The notes below the pieces were generated by a model. It did no database searches, was not told where the DNA came from, and saw nothing but the letters and a program-made list of their open reading frames with translations. The translations under genes and the position numbers were made by a program. A stretch of DNA of 64,000 nucleotides, from contig JBELHO010000009.1 in the NCBI GenBank assembly GCA_042091375.1, positions 1 through 64,000 on the forward strand, in the 5' to 3' direction. Below are positions 35,136 to 43,173 of this stretch, piece after piece. The DNA comes from JBELHO01 sp042091375 (GTDB lineage: Bacteria; Pseudomonadota; Gammaproteobacteria; Enterobacterales; Alteromonadaceae). The stretch's first letter is position 1, and every line of letters begins with the position of its first letter.

Positions 35136-35166
35136 AACAGTTAAATTCAATGTGAACTTAACTGTT
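35136..35166. terminator. 31-bp near-perfect palindrome behind cysZ
   Basis: AACAGTTAA (35136-35144), then A, TTCA, loop ATG, TGAA, C, and TTAACTGTT (35158-35166) form a 13-bp stem with one mismatch and a 3-base loop, followed by a short T-tract TTT. This could end the cysZ transcript, though the stem is AT-rich. It also sits just before the next gene's ATG at 35184, so it may be an operator or leader hairpin instead. Confidence 0.45.
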
Positions 35167-35183
35167 TTAATAAGGTAAATACA

Positions 35184-35555
35184 ATGAACAATAAACTTTG
35201 TTTAACGCTATGCATTGCTATATTGCTGCTGACTTTTAGTCAGTTGGCACACGCCACAAAACATCAGCAAGAGCCTTTGCCACCCTTATTGGCAGATCCT
35301 AATGTTATTGCGACTGTAGCGGATGCGGAAGTTTTTTATCAATACACCAATAAATTACCCAGTGTAGTGAATTATTTCACTGCTTATTCTCAACAACAGA
35401 TCATTGATTTTTATCAAGACAAATATGGCATTGCCAAGAAAAAACAAATTGTAGGCAGCCGAATAACCCTATATTTCACCCTGGAGAAAACCAGTATCAA
35501 AGTCAACATAGCTCCACAAGACGGCAAGCAACAAGTCGATATTATTGTTACTTAG
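35184..35555 (+). CDS. Unrecognised secreted protein
   Basis: A 123-residue protein with a clear Sec signal peptide (LCIAILLLTFSQLAHA, cleavage after about residue 24). The mature part starts TKHQQEPLPPLLADPNVIATVAD and contains SVVNYFTAYSQQQIIDFYQDKYG and a C-terminal strand-rich segment RITLYFTLEKTSIKVNIAPQ. No cysteine follows the signal peptide, so it is a soluble periplasmic protein rather than a lipoprotein. The DPN-ADA-VFYQY-L...YFTAYSQQQIIDFY pattern is reminiscent of small periplasmic proteins seen in Colwelliaceae, but I cannot name a family. An AAGG lies about 9 bases ahead of the ATG. Function unknown. Confidence 0.65.
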   Translation: MNNKLCLTLCIAILLLTFSQLAHATKHQQEPLPPLLADPNVIATVADAEVFYQYTNKLPSVVNYFTAYSQQQIIDFYQDKYGIAKKKQIVGSRITLYFTLEKTSIKVNIAPQDGKQQVDIIVT

Positions 35556-35625
35556 CTAGAAGATATGAGTCAGGATCAGGTGAGCCATACTGTGTGCTAT
35601 TGAGCCAAGTTACAATGCTAGTCTT

Positions 35626-38133
35626 TTATAGAGTGCTTTCAAACAACTTATAAATACGGCGATATTCATCTAACCAAGAACTGGGTTGCACAAAACCATG
35701 GGGTTCTACTGGGTAAATAGCCGTTTCAAAATCTTGTTTTTCTAATTCAATTAATCGTTGCACCAGCCGAACTGTGTCCTGAAAAAACACATTGTCGTCA
35801 ACCATAGGGGCATTGATCAGTAAAGGTTTTTCCAAACCCTCAGCAAAATATATGGGTGAGCTTTGCTGGTATGCAATGGGATCATCCGCCGGTGTGTTAA
35901 GGATATTTGAAGTGTAACCGTGATTGTAATAAGCCCAATCAGACACTAAACGCAGCGCTGCTCCGGCTTGAAATAAATCCGGTTGAGTAAACATTGACAT
36001 TAAGGTTAAAAACCCACCATAAGAGCCGCCATAAGTACCTATGCGTTGTCGATCAACATTGGCATAATTAACTAACCAATTAACACCATCGCGCATGTCT
36101 TCTACTTCGGGTTTACCCATGTGACGATAAATGGCGGTGCGCCAATCTCGGCCATAACCTTTCGAAGCGCGATAGTCCATATCAATGACTACGTAGCCCT
36201 GCTGCGCCAATAAGCTGTGAAACATAAACTCGCGAAAGTAGCCAGACCAGCCAAGATGCGAATTTTGTAGGTATCCAGCACCATGACTAAACATCACCGC
36301 CCTGTGTTTGACATCATCACTAGCCAATTGAGCATTTTTAGGTAAATACAGCCGAGAATATATCGGCTCATCTTGATGCGAAGATGGAATAGCAACTATG
36401 CTTGGTGCCGTCCACGGCATACTCAAAAACTGCTCTGACACTGTGTAAGTGAGACGCACAGCCTCAGTGGATGACTTTATATTCACGACATAAAGCTCAG
36501 GTGGCATAGTCACAGTAGAATGCGCTATTAATAGTTTTTGCTGATCAGGACTTAAACTGTAGTCATTCATGCCGCCTAGATCAGTCAAAGGGCTGAGCTC
36601 TGCGGAGCTGAGATCCAACTGATAGATTTCATAAATCCCCGGATGCTTTTTATTGGCCTTAAAGATAAACCGCTGGTTATCTTTGGTTAAGGTCAGATCA
36701 CTGACTTCAAAATTGCCTGAAGTCAGCTGCACAGGTTTGCCTTTAAGTGATTTAAGATAGAGATGAGAATAACCAGTTTGTTCAGAGAGATAATACAGCT
36801 GAGCACTATCACCTAACCAACCAAATTCATTAAAAGTCCAATTAATCCATGCAGGATCGTGTAACCTATGTTGCGACTGCAAGTTATTTTCTAATAAATT
36901 AACCCGCGCTAACCAGCGATCTTTATTGTCCCAAGCTTCTAATAAAAGTGCTACCTGTTGGCCATTTTGCTGCCATTTTATCGGTTGGTAAGCCTGCATG
37001 ACATGAATATTTCGCGGTGATTTTTGACTGGTGTAGACCTTGCCCTGACGCTGATAATTTTGTTGTTTTTCTGTTGCTAAGACGTCTTCATCAAAACCGG
37101 GCAAGGTGTTATAACTCAATGAAAATTTTTGTCCTGTGGTTAAGTCAAGCAACCAAAGTTGTTCACTGTATTGGCGGTTGTCAGCGACACGAGAACGCAC
37201 TTTTTGCGCAGCAATATCACCCGGTTTGGTAATATAATTAGGCATAATATCAGTATCATTGCGACTGGACTTATTGTCGGCAATACTGACGATCATTTTA
37301 TCGCCATTGGGAGATAAACTGGCATGAACAACTCGCTTATTGGCTCCCAAATAAAATTCATTTTGAGTCACCGTTGAGTTTTCGGCTTTAAGTCGTTCAT
37401 TTTGGTTATGAGTTAACGACTTATTTCTATTTTGTAGGGCAATATAATCAATTAATTCCGCCTGCTCAGTCGCTAAATAACTTGCAGCTTGTTGTTCATC
37501 GTTGGGATCTTTTTCAGTTTTCAACACCGCCAATTCAACTAGGCGATTATTATCCATATCGTGAGAGAAAAAACGATTGTTTAAGCGATAAGCGATATCA
37601 CCGTTATTGAGAAACATAGCGTCGTATTCAATGCCTGAGGTGTAGGTCACTTGTTGGGTCTGCTCAGTGATTAAGTCTCTAACAAAAACATTGCCTTCAA
37701 AAGTATATACCTGCTTGGTATTGGTGCTATTGGCTTGTGCATCACTATGAGCAAATTTATGCAGCTCAGCTAATTTAATTTGCTCTGCCGAGGTGTTAAT
37801 CTCATTGCTATTAATGTCTTGGCGGAACAAGTCACGCACTGGACTATCTGGCCTTTTTTGTTGATAAAAAATAGTTTCACTGTCATTGCCCCAATACCAA
37901 GATTCGGGTGAACGACCGATCCAATCGGGATCAGACATTATTTTTTCTAATTTCAGTATAATATCTTGTTGATCTCTTACAGCGTTTACATTCGGTGTTA
38001 CCACAGCGGCAGATTTAGCTTGCGAAAGAAGTGATGCTGGTGCTGCTGATTGAAGCCCAGTAGTTGTTGACATGCAACCTGTTAAGGTAATGGTAAAGCC
38101 AAGGGCAAAAGAAAGTAATGGATGTTTGATCAT
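35626..38133 (-). CDS. S9 family (prolyl oligopeptidase/DPP IV-like) peptidase lipoprotein
   Basis: An 835-residue serine peptidase. The N-terminus carries a lipoprotein signal with the lipobox LTGC (Cys20), so it is anchored in the inner or outer membrane facing the periplasm. A beta-propeller (about 65-560) with DPP IV-like features (for example NGDIAYRLNNRFF) gates an alpha/beta hydrolase domain (about 590-835). The nucleophile Ser704 lies in GGSYGGF, the acid is Asp at about 779-780 in MVDDNVFFQD, and the histidine is His812 in EPHGF. The conserved HG before the Asp motif is changed to NAP, a small oddity. It probably releases dipeptides or processes short peptides during protein feeding; specificity for proline is inferred. 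Confidence 0.92.
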   Translation of the reverse strand: MIKHPLLSFALGFTITLTGCMSTTTGLQSAAPASLLSQAKSAAVVTPNVNAVRDQQDIILKLEKIMSDPDWIGRSPESWYWGNDSETIFYQQKRPDSPVRDLFRQDINSNEINTSAEQIKLAELHKFAHSDAQANSTNTKQVYTFEGNVFVRDLITEQTQQVTYTSGIEYDAMFLNNGDIAYRLNNRFFSHDMDNNRLVELAVLKTEKDPNDEQQAASYLATEQAELIDYIALQNRNKSLTHNQNERLKAENSTVTQNEFYLGANKRVVHASLSPNGDKMIVSIADNKSSRNDTDIMPNYITKPGDIAAQKVRSRVADNRQYSEQLWLLDLTTGQKFSLSYNTLPGFDEDVLATEKQQNYQRQGKVYTSQKSPRNIHVMQAYQPIKWQQNGQQVALLLEAWDNKDRWLARVNLLENNLQSQHRLHDPAWINWTFNEFGWLGDSAQLYYLSEQTGYSHLYLKSLKGKPVQLTSGNFEVSDLTLTKDNQRFIFKANKKHPGIYEIYQLDLSSAELSPLTDLGGMNDYSLSPDQQKLLIAHSTVTMPPELYVVNIKSSTEAVRLTYTVSEQFLSMPWTAPSIVAIPSSHQDEPIYSRLYLPKNAQLASDDVKHRAVMFSHGAGYLQNSHLGWSGYFREFMFHSLLAQQGYVVIDMDYRASKGYGRDWRTAIYRHMGKPEVEDMRDGVNWLVNYANVDRQRIGTYGGSYGGFLTLMSMFTQPDLFQAGAALRLVSDWAYYNHGYTSNILNTPADDPIAYQQSSPIYFAEGLEKPLLINAPMVDDNVFFQDTVRLVQRLIELEKQDFETAIYPVEPHGFVQPSSWLDEYRRIYKLFESTL

Positions 38134-38394
38134 AAGATTTGCTTAATGTGTATTGTTATTAGCGTTATAAACATAGACTATGTTATACGTTGCCTTGCAC
38201 CTATATTCAATGCAATCAAGCAACTATTTGATCAAAAATGCAAACAATGTCCGTTGCCCATATGAATTCACCGCCGCAGTCAATTTCAATAACCGCTAAC
38301 AAGTTTTTAGGTAAATAAATATGCGGTTCACTGGTAAACTCAAACACAACAATAACCGTATTAACCGACATGCTAATTTTAACAAGGAAATACT

Positions 38395-38568
38395 ATGTTC
38401 TCTATTTTCAAAAAAGACCCGCTAAAAAAATTAAACAAACTTCATGAACAGAAGCTTGAACAAGCTATGTTGGCGCAAAGAAACGGTAATATTAAAGCCT
38501 ACGCGATGATCACTGAAGAAGCAGAAAATATCGCCTTAGAAATTAAAACCCTACAACAGATGAAATAA
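38395..38568 (+). CDS. DUF6435 family small protein
   Basis: A 57-residue frame begins at ATG 38395 with AAGGAA eight bases upstream. The sequence MFSIFKKDPLKKLNKLHEQKLEQAMLAQRNGNIKAYAMITEEAENIA matches the DUF6435 pattern: a short hydrophobic start, KDPxKKL, then two amphipathic helices with the invariant AQRNGxIKAYA. Members are common in Alteromonadales and Vibrio, have no known function, and are often missed for their size. It is divergent from the S9 peptidase and has no neighbours on its strand. Confidence 0.85.
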   Translation: MFSIFKKDPLKKLNKLHEQKLEQAMLAQRNGNIKAYAMITEEAENIALEIKTLQQMK

Positions 38569-38626
38569 CAAGCAAAATATATCCATAAACAAATCAATTT
38601 TGTATAGTTTCACATGCCTTTATTGG

Positions 38627-38654
38627 GTGGATAGTGGATAGTGGATAGTGGATA
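38627..38654. repeat. Tandem repeat, four units of 7 bp
   Basis: GTGGATA occurs four times without a break at 38627, 38634, 38641 and 38648, and a fifth degenerate copy (GTTGATT) follows. It lies in the gap between the DUF6435 and VOC genes. Confidence 0.92.
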
Positions 38655-38706
38655 GTTGATTATAAATTACTGATAAATTTACTATGACTTGCTACTGTCT
38701 GGCCTA

Positions 38707-39057
38707 TCACTCAGACCAGACAGCTAATTCATTGCCACTTGGATCGCTAAAGTGAAACCTTTGACCACCCGGAAAGGAGAAAATTGGTTTAATGATCTTT
38801 CCTCCTGCTTGTGTAATTTTTGCTTGGCTGTCTGGTAAGTCTTGACTGTAAATAACAATTAATGGGCTGCCATTAGCGACAGCAACCACCTGTGTTGAGG
38901 TAAAGAAGCCACCATCAATACCTTGTGCAGTAAAGCTTGCGTAATCAGGGCCATAATCTGTAAACGACCAGGAAAAAACAGTAGCAAAAAAAGTTTTTGT
39001 CGCCTGCAAATTTTTTGTCGGGATCTCAATATAATTAATTTTATGGTGGTTAGTCAC
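38707..39057 (-). CDS. VOC family protein (glyoxalase-like)
   Basis: A 116-residue single-unit member of the vicinal oxygen chelate superfamily. The start HKINYIEIPTKNLQATKTFFATVFSW has the typical first beta-strand and helix, and the end RFHFSDPSGNELAVWSE carries the metal-binding glutamate position in NELAVWSE. A middle motif SFTAQGIDGGFF is as in PhnB/CFP30-type relatives. Such proteins bind divalent metal and act as isomerases, dioxygenases or resistance proteins; the substrate here cannot be told. It stands alone, with the 10-bp repeat array in its upstream region. Confidence 0.85.
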   Translation of the reverse strand: MTNHHKINYIEIPTKNLQATKTFFATVFSWSFTDYGPDYASFTAQGIDGGFFTSTQVVAVANGSPLIVIYSQDLPDSQAKITQAGGKIIKPIFSFPGGQRFHFSDPSGNELAVWSE

Positions 39058-39146
39058 TTGTTTATCTTTCCCTTTATTCCTCGATATTGACGTTATTTTT
39101 AGGTATTTGCTAGAGTGCTATTCAGCTAAGGGCGACCAGCGCAAAA

Positions 39147-39176
39147 TATAGCTACTTATAGCTACTTATAGCTACT
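39147..39176. repeat. Tandem repeat, three units of 10 bp
   Basis: TATAGCTACT occurs three times without change at 39147, 39157 and 39167. It lies between the VOC gene and sstT, upstream of the VOC start (on the minus strand), and could affect its promoter. Confidence 0.9.
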
Positions 39177-39253
39177 AGCAGCGAATAACAAAGCAATAGC
39201 TGAGTAATACTGCATCTTTATACTCCGCTACTGCCAAAATCTTTCATAGTGGT

Positions 39254-40516
39254 TTAGGTATTTTTGCTCACTTGATGCGATGCTGCTGCAGTAAAAACCA
39301 CATCTGTTGAGCTGTTTAATGCTGTTTCAGCTGAATCTTGAATAACCCCAATAATGAAACCTATGGCAACCACTTGCATAGCAATATCATTGTTGATACC
39401 AAATAAGCCACAGGCTAAAGGTATTAATAATAATGAACCACCAGCAACGCCTGAAGCCCCACATGCCGACACAGCAGCAATCACACTGAGCAAGATAGCG
39501 GTAGCAAAATCAACTGAAATGCCTAAGGTATTCGCCGTGGCTAAGGTTAAAATAGTAATAGTAATAGCCGCCCCTGCCATATTAATGGTTGCACCTAAAG
39601 GAATGGATACCGAATAAGTGTCTTCGTGTAAGTCGAGTTTTTTACACAACTCCATATTGACCGGAATATTCGCTGCCGAGCTACGCGTGAAAAACGCCGT
39701 GATCCCTGAATTTTTCAAACAAGTAAACACTAGCGGATAGGGATTTTTGCGCATAATAAAAAACACAATGGCAGGGTTGACCACCAAGGCAATAATGATC
39801 ATTGCACTCAATAATAACAACACTAAATGACTAAATTCACTTAACGTGCTAAAACCAGTATCAGCAACGGTATGAGCAACTAAGCCTAAAATACCTAAAG
39901 GTGCAAAACGAATCACAATTTTGACAATTGACGATACCGCATTAGCGAGATCATGCACTGTGTTTTTGGTACTTTCATTGCTGTGTTTAAGAGCGAAGCC
40001 CAAGCCTAACCCCCAAGCCAAAATACCGATAAAATTACCAGTTGCAATAGCGTTAATAGGATTGTCGACAACTTTGAAGGCTAAGGTGGTTAGCACTTGC
40101 CCTAACCCTTGCGGGGGATTGGCACTGGCGCCGGCTAAATCTAAACTCAACGACACTGGAAAAGCAAAACTTATTGCTACTGACACTAAGGCAGCACTAA
40201 GGGTACCGATCAGATATAAACCAACAATGGGTTTTAATTTGGCGTCACTGTTAACCTTTTGGTTAGCAATAGACGAAGCAACCAACAATAGTACTAGGAT
40301 CGGCGCCACAGCCTTTAAGGCATTGACGAAAAGAGCGCCTAGCATTTTTAAAGCCAGACCAAGATCAGGCAGATAAAAACCAATAACCCCACCCAATATA
40401 ATAGCGACGATAATTTGTTTTACTAAACTTATCGAGCGCAGTTTTTGCCATGCTGAGCGCTGCTCAGTGATCAGGTTATTATTGATATCACGGGATGAAT
40501 CGACTGGTGTTTTCAT
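39254..40516 (-). CDS. sstT: Serine/threonine:Na+ symporter SstT
   Basis: A 420-residue inner-membrane protein of the dicarboxylate/amino acid:cation symporter (DAACS) family. E. coli SstT (414 residues) imports serine and threonine with Na+. Seen: about eight membrane helices, a Pro-containing GVIGFYLPDLGLALKMLG stretch early on, the re-entrant loop sequence FFTRSSAANIPVNMELCKKL (about 271-290), the IPLGATINMAGAAITITIL signature (about 301-319), and the second hairpin ACGASGVAGGSLLLIP (about 347-362). The NMAG motif forms the substrate and sodium site in relatives. An extended, charged N-terminus of about 30 residues precedes helix 1. Confidence 0.95.
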   Translation of the reverse strand: MKTPVDSSRDINNNLITEQRSAWQKLRSISLVKQIIVAIILGGVIGFYLPDLGLALKMLGALFVNALKAVAPILVLLLVASSIANQKVNSDAKLKPIVGLYLIGTLSAALVSVAISFAFPVSLSLDLAGASANPPQGLGQVLTTLAFKVVDNPINAIATGNFIGILAWGLGLGFALKHSNESTKNTVHDLANAVSSIVKIVIRFAPLGILGLVAHTVADTGFSTLSEFSHLVLLLLSAMIIIALVVNPAIVFFIMRKNPYPLVFTCLKNSGITAFFTRSSAANIPVNMELCKKLDLHEDTYSVSIPLGATINMAGAAITITILTLATANTLGISVDFATAILLSVIAAVSACGASGVAGGSLLLIPLACGLFGINNDIAMQVVAIGFIIGVIQDSAETALNSSTDVVFTAAASHQVSKNT

Positions 40517-40628
40517 AGGCTCTTCTTATTGTTGTGGTGAGTTGATGTCGTTGCTAATGGCAAATATTTTTACCACCTAACAGCTTATATTGTCTAGTGT
40601 TATTCAATAATAAGACAAAAATAAATGG

Positions 40629-42017
40629 CTACTGTCTCGGTTGCCAATAAAGATGCAAACTGGCTGTGTTACTTTTGGCTAAAAACGGTTTACAAACAAA
40701 ATGACCGAGTACCGCGACTAATTGGTCATTGTAAAACAGCAAAGGTAAACGCTTGCGTTGCCAACTAGGAATATTTAATTCTTGTAAGACTTTTTTTAAT
40801 TGCCGTGATTTTTGTCTATAGTCGGGTAAACAGCGCGGATTGTGATGACCTAAGCGAATTGACATTTGTTGGTCTGATTTAGGTGCGCTAATACTGGCTC
40901 GCCAAGGTTGGCAGTGGGTATGAATGTCAAGGTCAAGGTCAATATCAACAGAGGCAGAAGTTAACAATAATTCACCGATATTATCCGGTAAGCTCAGATG
41001 ACAACTCTGTTGTTGAAGATCTGGCCAATCGACAACTTGCTGCCATTGAATGTCCTCAGAAAATATTGGCGTTAGATACAAAGCGCCCTGATAACGACGC
41101 ATACAATGCTGAGCTAATTGCACCACAGGATTTTTATCAACCGCGGCATTGAGTTGCTTATGGATTTGTTGTAACTGTTTACTGCTTGGCATTAATATCT
41201 GATGTTGCTTAAAAAAATAGCGCATCACATTATTAAATCGAGCTGTGGATAATGTCGTTAAGGCGTCAACAGAAAGGCTAAACTTGTCGTTTGCGATCCG
41301 CTGTAAATCCCCTTGTGCTAATTCTTCCAACAGCTCTTGCGCTTCAGCACAATGCTGAGCACTGCGCTCTATAGTCTGGGAAATACTTGGCCAGCGTTGT
41401 TGTAGACGAGGCAAGATTTGATGACGTAAAAAATTTCGATCATAATGGGTATCAAGATTAGACTCATCATCTACCCAAGTTAAGTTGTGTTGTTGAGCAT
41501 ACAATTCAATGTCGGCTCTACAATGAGCCAGTAAAGGCCGAGCCAATAACTGTTGACCCAATGGCATTACTGCCGACATTGCCGATAAGCCTTTGATCCC
41601 TGAGCCGCGTTTTAATGCCAACAAAAAAGTTTCAGTTTGATCATCGCCGTGATGACCAGTAACCAATATATCGCTTGTTTGACAGGCTGACTGTAATACT
41701 TGGTATCTAGCCTCTCTTGCTTGCTCTTCAAGGCTTTTTCGCGATTGCACTGCAATATCGACTGTAAGTACCGTTAACTGCACATTGAGTGCTTGGCATT
41801 GCTCTTCAGCAAATGCTTGCCAAGCATTGGCGTTATCGCTTAAACCGTGATTGACATGGTACACTTGGATAGTTTGCTGAAGTTTATGCTGTTGCTTTAA
41901 GGTGTGTAGGCTGTGCAACAACACCTGTGAATCTATGCCACCACTATAAGCAATAGCAATAGTGCTATTGTCAAAGTGTGAAAAAAAATCGGCTAATGTC
42001 TGTAAAATTGTCGCCAT
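40629..42017 (-). CDS. tilS: tRNA(Ile)-lysidine synthase
   Basis: A 462-residue N-type ATP pyrophosphatase (E. coli 432) that attaches lysine to C34 of tRNA-Ile(CAU), changing its codon from AUG to AUA. The PP-loop SGGIDSQ is at about residues 25-31; VTGHHGDDQTETFLLALKRGSG (about 117-138) is the substrate-binding signature; the C-terminal domain ends with the LKKVLQELNIPSWQRKRLPLL region (about 407). The gene is essential in other bacteria. It is the last gene of the leftward cluster, 56 bases behind accA, the usual accA-tilS order of gammaproteobacteria. Confidence 0.97.
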   Translation of the reverse strand: MATILQTLADFFSHFDNSTIAIAYSGGIDSQVLLHSLHTLKQQHKLQQTIQVYHVNHGLSDNANAWQAFAEEQCQALNVQLTVLTVDIAVQSRKSLEEQAREARYQVLQSACQTSDILVTGHHGDDQTETFLLALKRGSGIKGLSAMSAVMPLGQQLLARPLLAHCRADIELYAQQHNLTWVDDESNLDTHYDRNFLRHQILPRLQQRWPSISQTIERSAQHCAEAQELLEELAQGDLQRIANDKFSLSVDALTTLSTARFNNVMRYFFKQHQILMPSSKQLQQIHKQLNAAVDKNPVVQLAQHCMRRYQGALYLTPIFSEDIQWQQVVDWPDLQQQSCHLSLPDNIGELLLTSASVDIDLDLDIHTHCQPWRASISAPKSDQQMSIRLGHHNPRCLPDYRQKSRQLKKVLQELNIPSWQRKRLPLLFYNDQLVAVLGHFVCKPFLAKSNTASLHLYWQPRQ

Positions 42018-42073
42018 AAGTAAGCGATTAATATGAGTATAAACAGCTAATATTAATCGCCTTATCGTAAAGG

Positions 42074-43030
42074 TTAACAGTAACCAAACGACATAAGTCG
42101 TTGATAGCGTTGTTCAATTAACTGCTCTTTGGAAAGATTTGCTAAATCAGCAAGGTCCTTTTTAATGGCTTGCTTTAAAGTAGCAGCCATTTGATCCATA
42201 TCGCGATGGGCTCCTCCCATAGGCTCCTCAACTATATTGTCAATTAACTCCAACTCTTTAATACGCTGTGCAGTAATACCCATTGCTTCAGCAGCAGTAG
42301 AAGCTTTTTCAGCGGTTTTCCATAAAATGGAAGCACAACCTTCGGGGGAAATAACTGAATATGTTGAGTATTGCAACATGTTGACTTTATCACCAACACC
42401 GATGGCCAATGCGCCACCTGAGCCACCTTCACCAATGACAGTACAGACAATTGGTACATTTAATCGAGCCATGACTTTTAAGTTTTTGGCAATCGCTTCA
42501 CTTTGGCCACGCTCTTCAGCACCAATACCAGGATAAGCGCCAGGGGTATCAATAAAGGTGATAATAGGCATGTTAAAACGCTCGGCCATTTCCATTAACC
42601 GCAAAGCCTTGCGATAACCTTCTGGTCTGGGCATGCCGAAGTTTCTTTTTACTTTTTCGGCAGTAGTGCGACCTTTTTGATGGCCAATAACCATAACAGG
42701 TTGACCGTCAAGGCGTGCGGTACCACCAACGATGGCACTGTCATCGGCATAAGCCCGATCGCCAGCTAATTCGTCAAATTCAGTAAAGATGCGCGGCAGA
42801 TAATCTAGGCTGTATGGCCGTTGTGGATGACGCGCAACACGAGCCGTTTGCCAAGGGTCTAAACTGGAAAATATTTTCTGCGTTAACTCTTGATTTTTTT
42901 CACGTAACTGTGAAATTTGATCTTCTAAATCAAGATCCAATTCTTGACCATTGTTGACCAGTTGTAATTCTTCAATTTTGGCTTCAAGTTCAGCTATCGG
43001 CTGCTCAAAATCTAAAAAATTTAATGACAT
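42074..43030 (-). CDS. accA: Acetyl-CoA carboxylase carboxyltransferase subunit alpha
   Basis: A 318-residue subunit (E. coli 319) that with AccD transfers the carboxyl group from biotin-BCCP to acetyl-CoA, giving malonyl-CoA for fatty acid synthesis. Landmarks: the start LNFLDFEQPIAELEAKIEEL, GHQKGRTTAEKVKRNFGM (about 118-135), FIDTPGAYPGIGAEERGQSE (about 160-179) and GEGGSGGALAIGVGD (about 201-215), which hold the carboxybiotin-binding oxyanion hole. It follows dnaE after a 143-base gap. Confidence 0.98.
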   Translation of the reverse strand: MSLNFLDFEQPIAELEAKIEELQLVNNGQELDLDLEDQISQLREKNQELTQKIFSSLDPWQTARVARHPQRPYSLDYLPRIFTEFDELAGDRAYADDSAIVGGTARLDGQPVMVIGHQKGRTTAEKVKRNFGMPRPEGYRKALRLMEMAERFNMPIITFIDTPGAYPGIGAEERGQSEAIAKNLKVMARLNVPIVCTVIGEGGSGGALAIGVGDKVNMLQYSTYSVISPEGCASILWKTAEKASTAAEAMGITAQRIKELELIDNIVEEPMGGAHRDMDQMAATLKQAIKKDLADLANLSKEQLIEQRYQRLMSFGYC

Positions 43031-43173
43031 ATACTATAGTTACCTGTGTTCTTTTGTCGCTAACTCTGCTTGTACAGATACAATACTTAACTGGGTTGTG
43101 TGCTAGCTAAGTACTTTTCTAATAAAAATAATCCAATATTAGAGAGGGTTTTCCCGCAAATAGCAAACATTAT

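Noticed and set aside
38322..38426. A 34-codon frame with an AGGT ahead of its ATG
   Set aside because: It overlaps the start of the DUF6435 gene out of frame, and the sequence has no recognisable features; probably chance.
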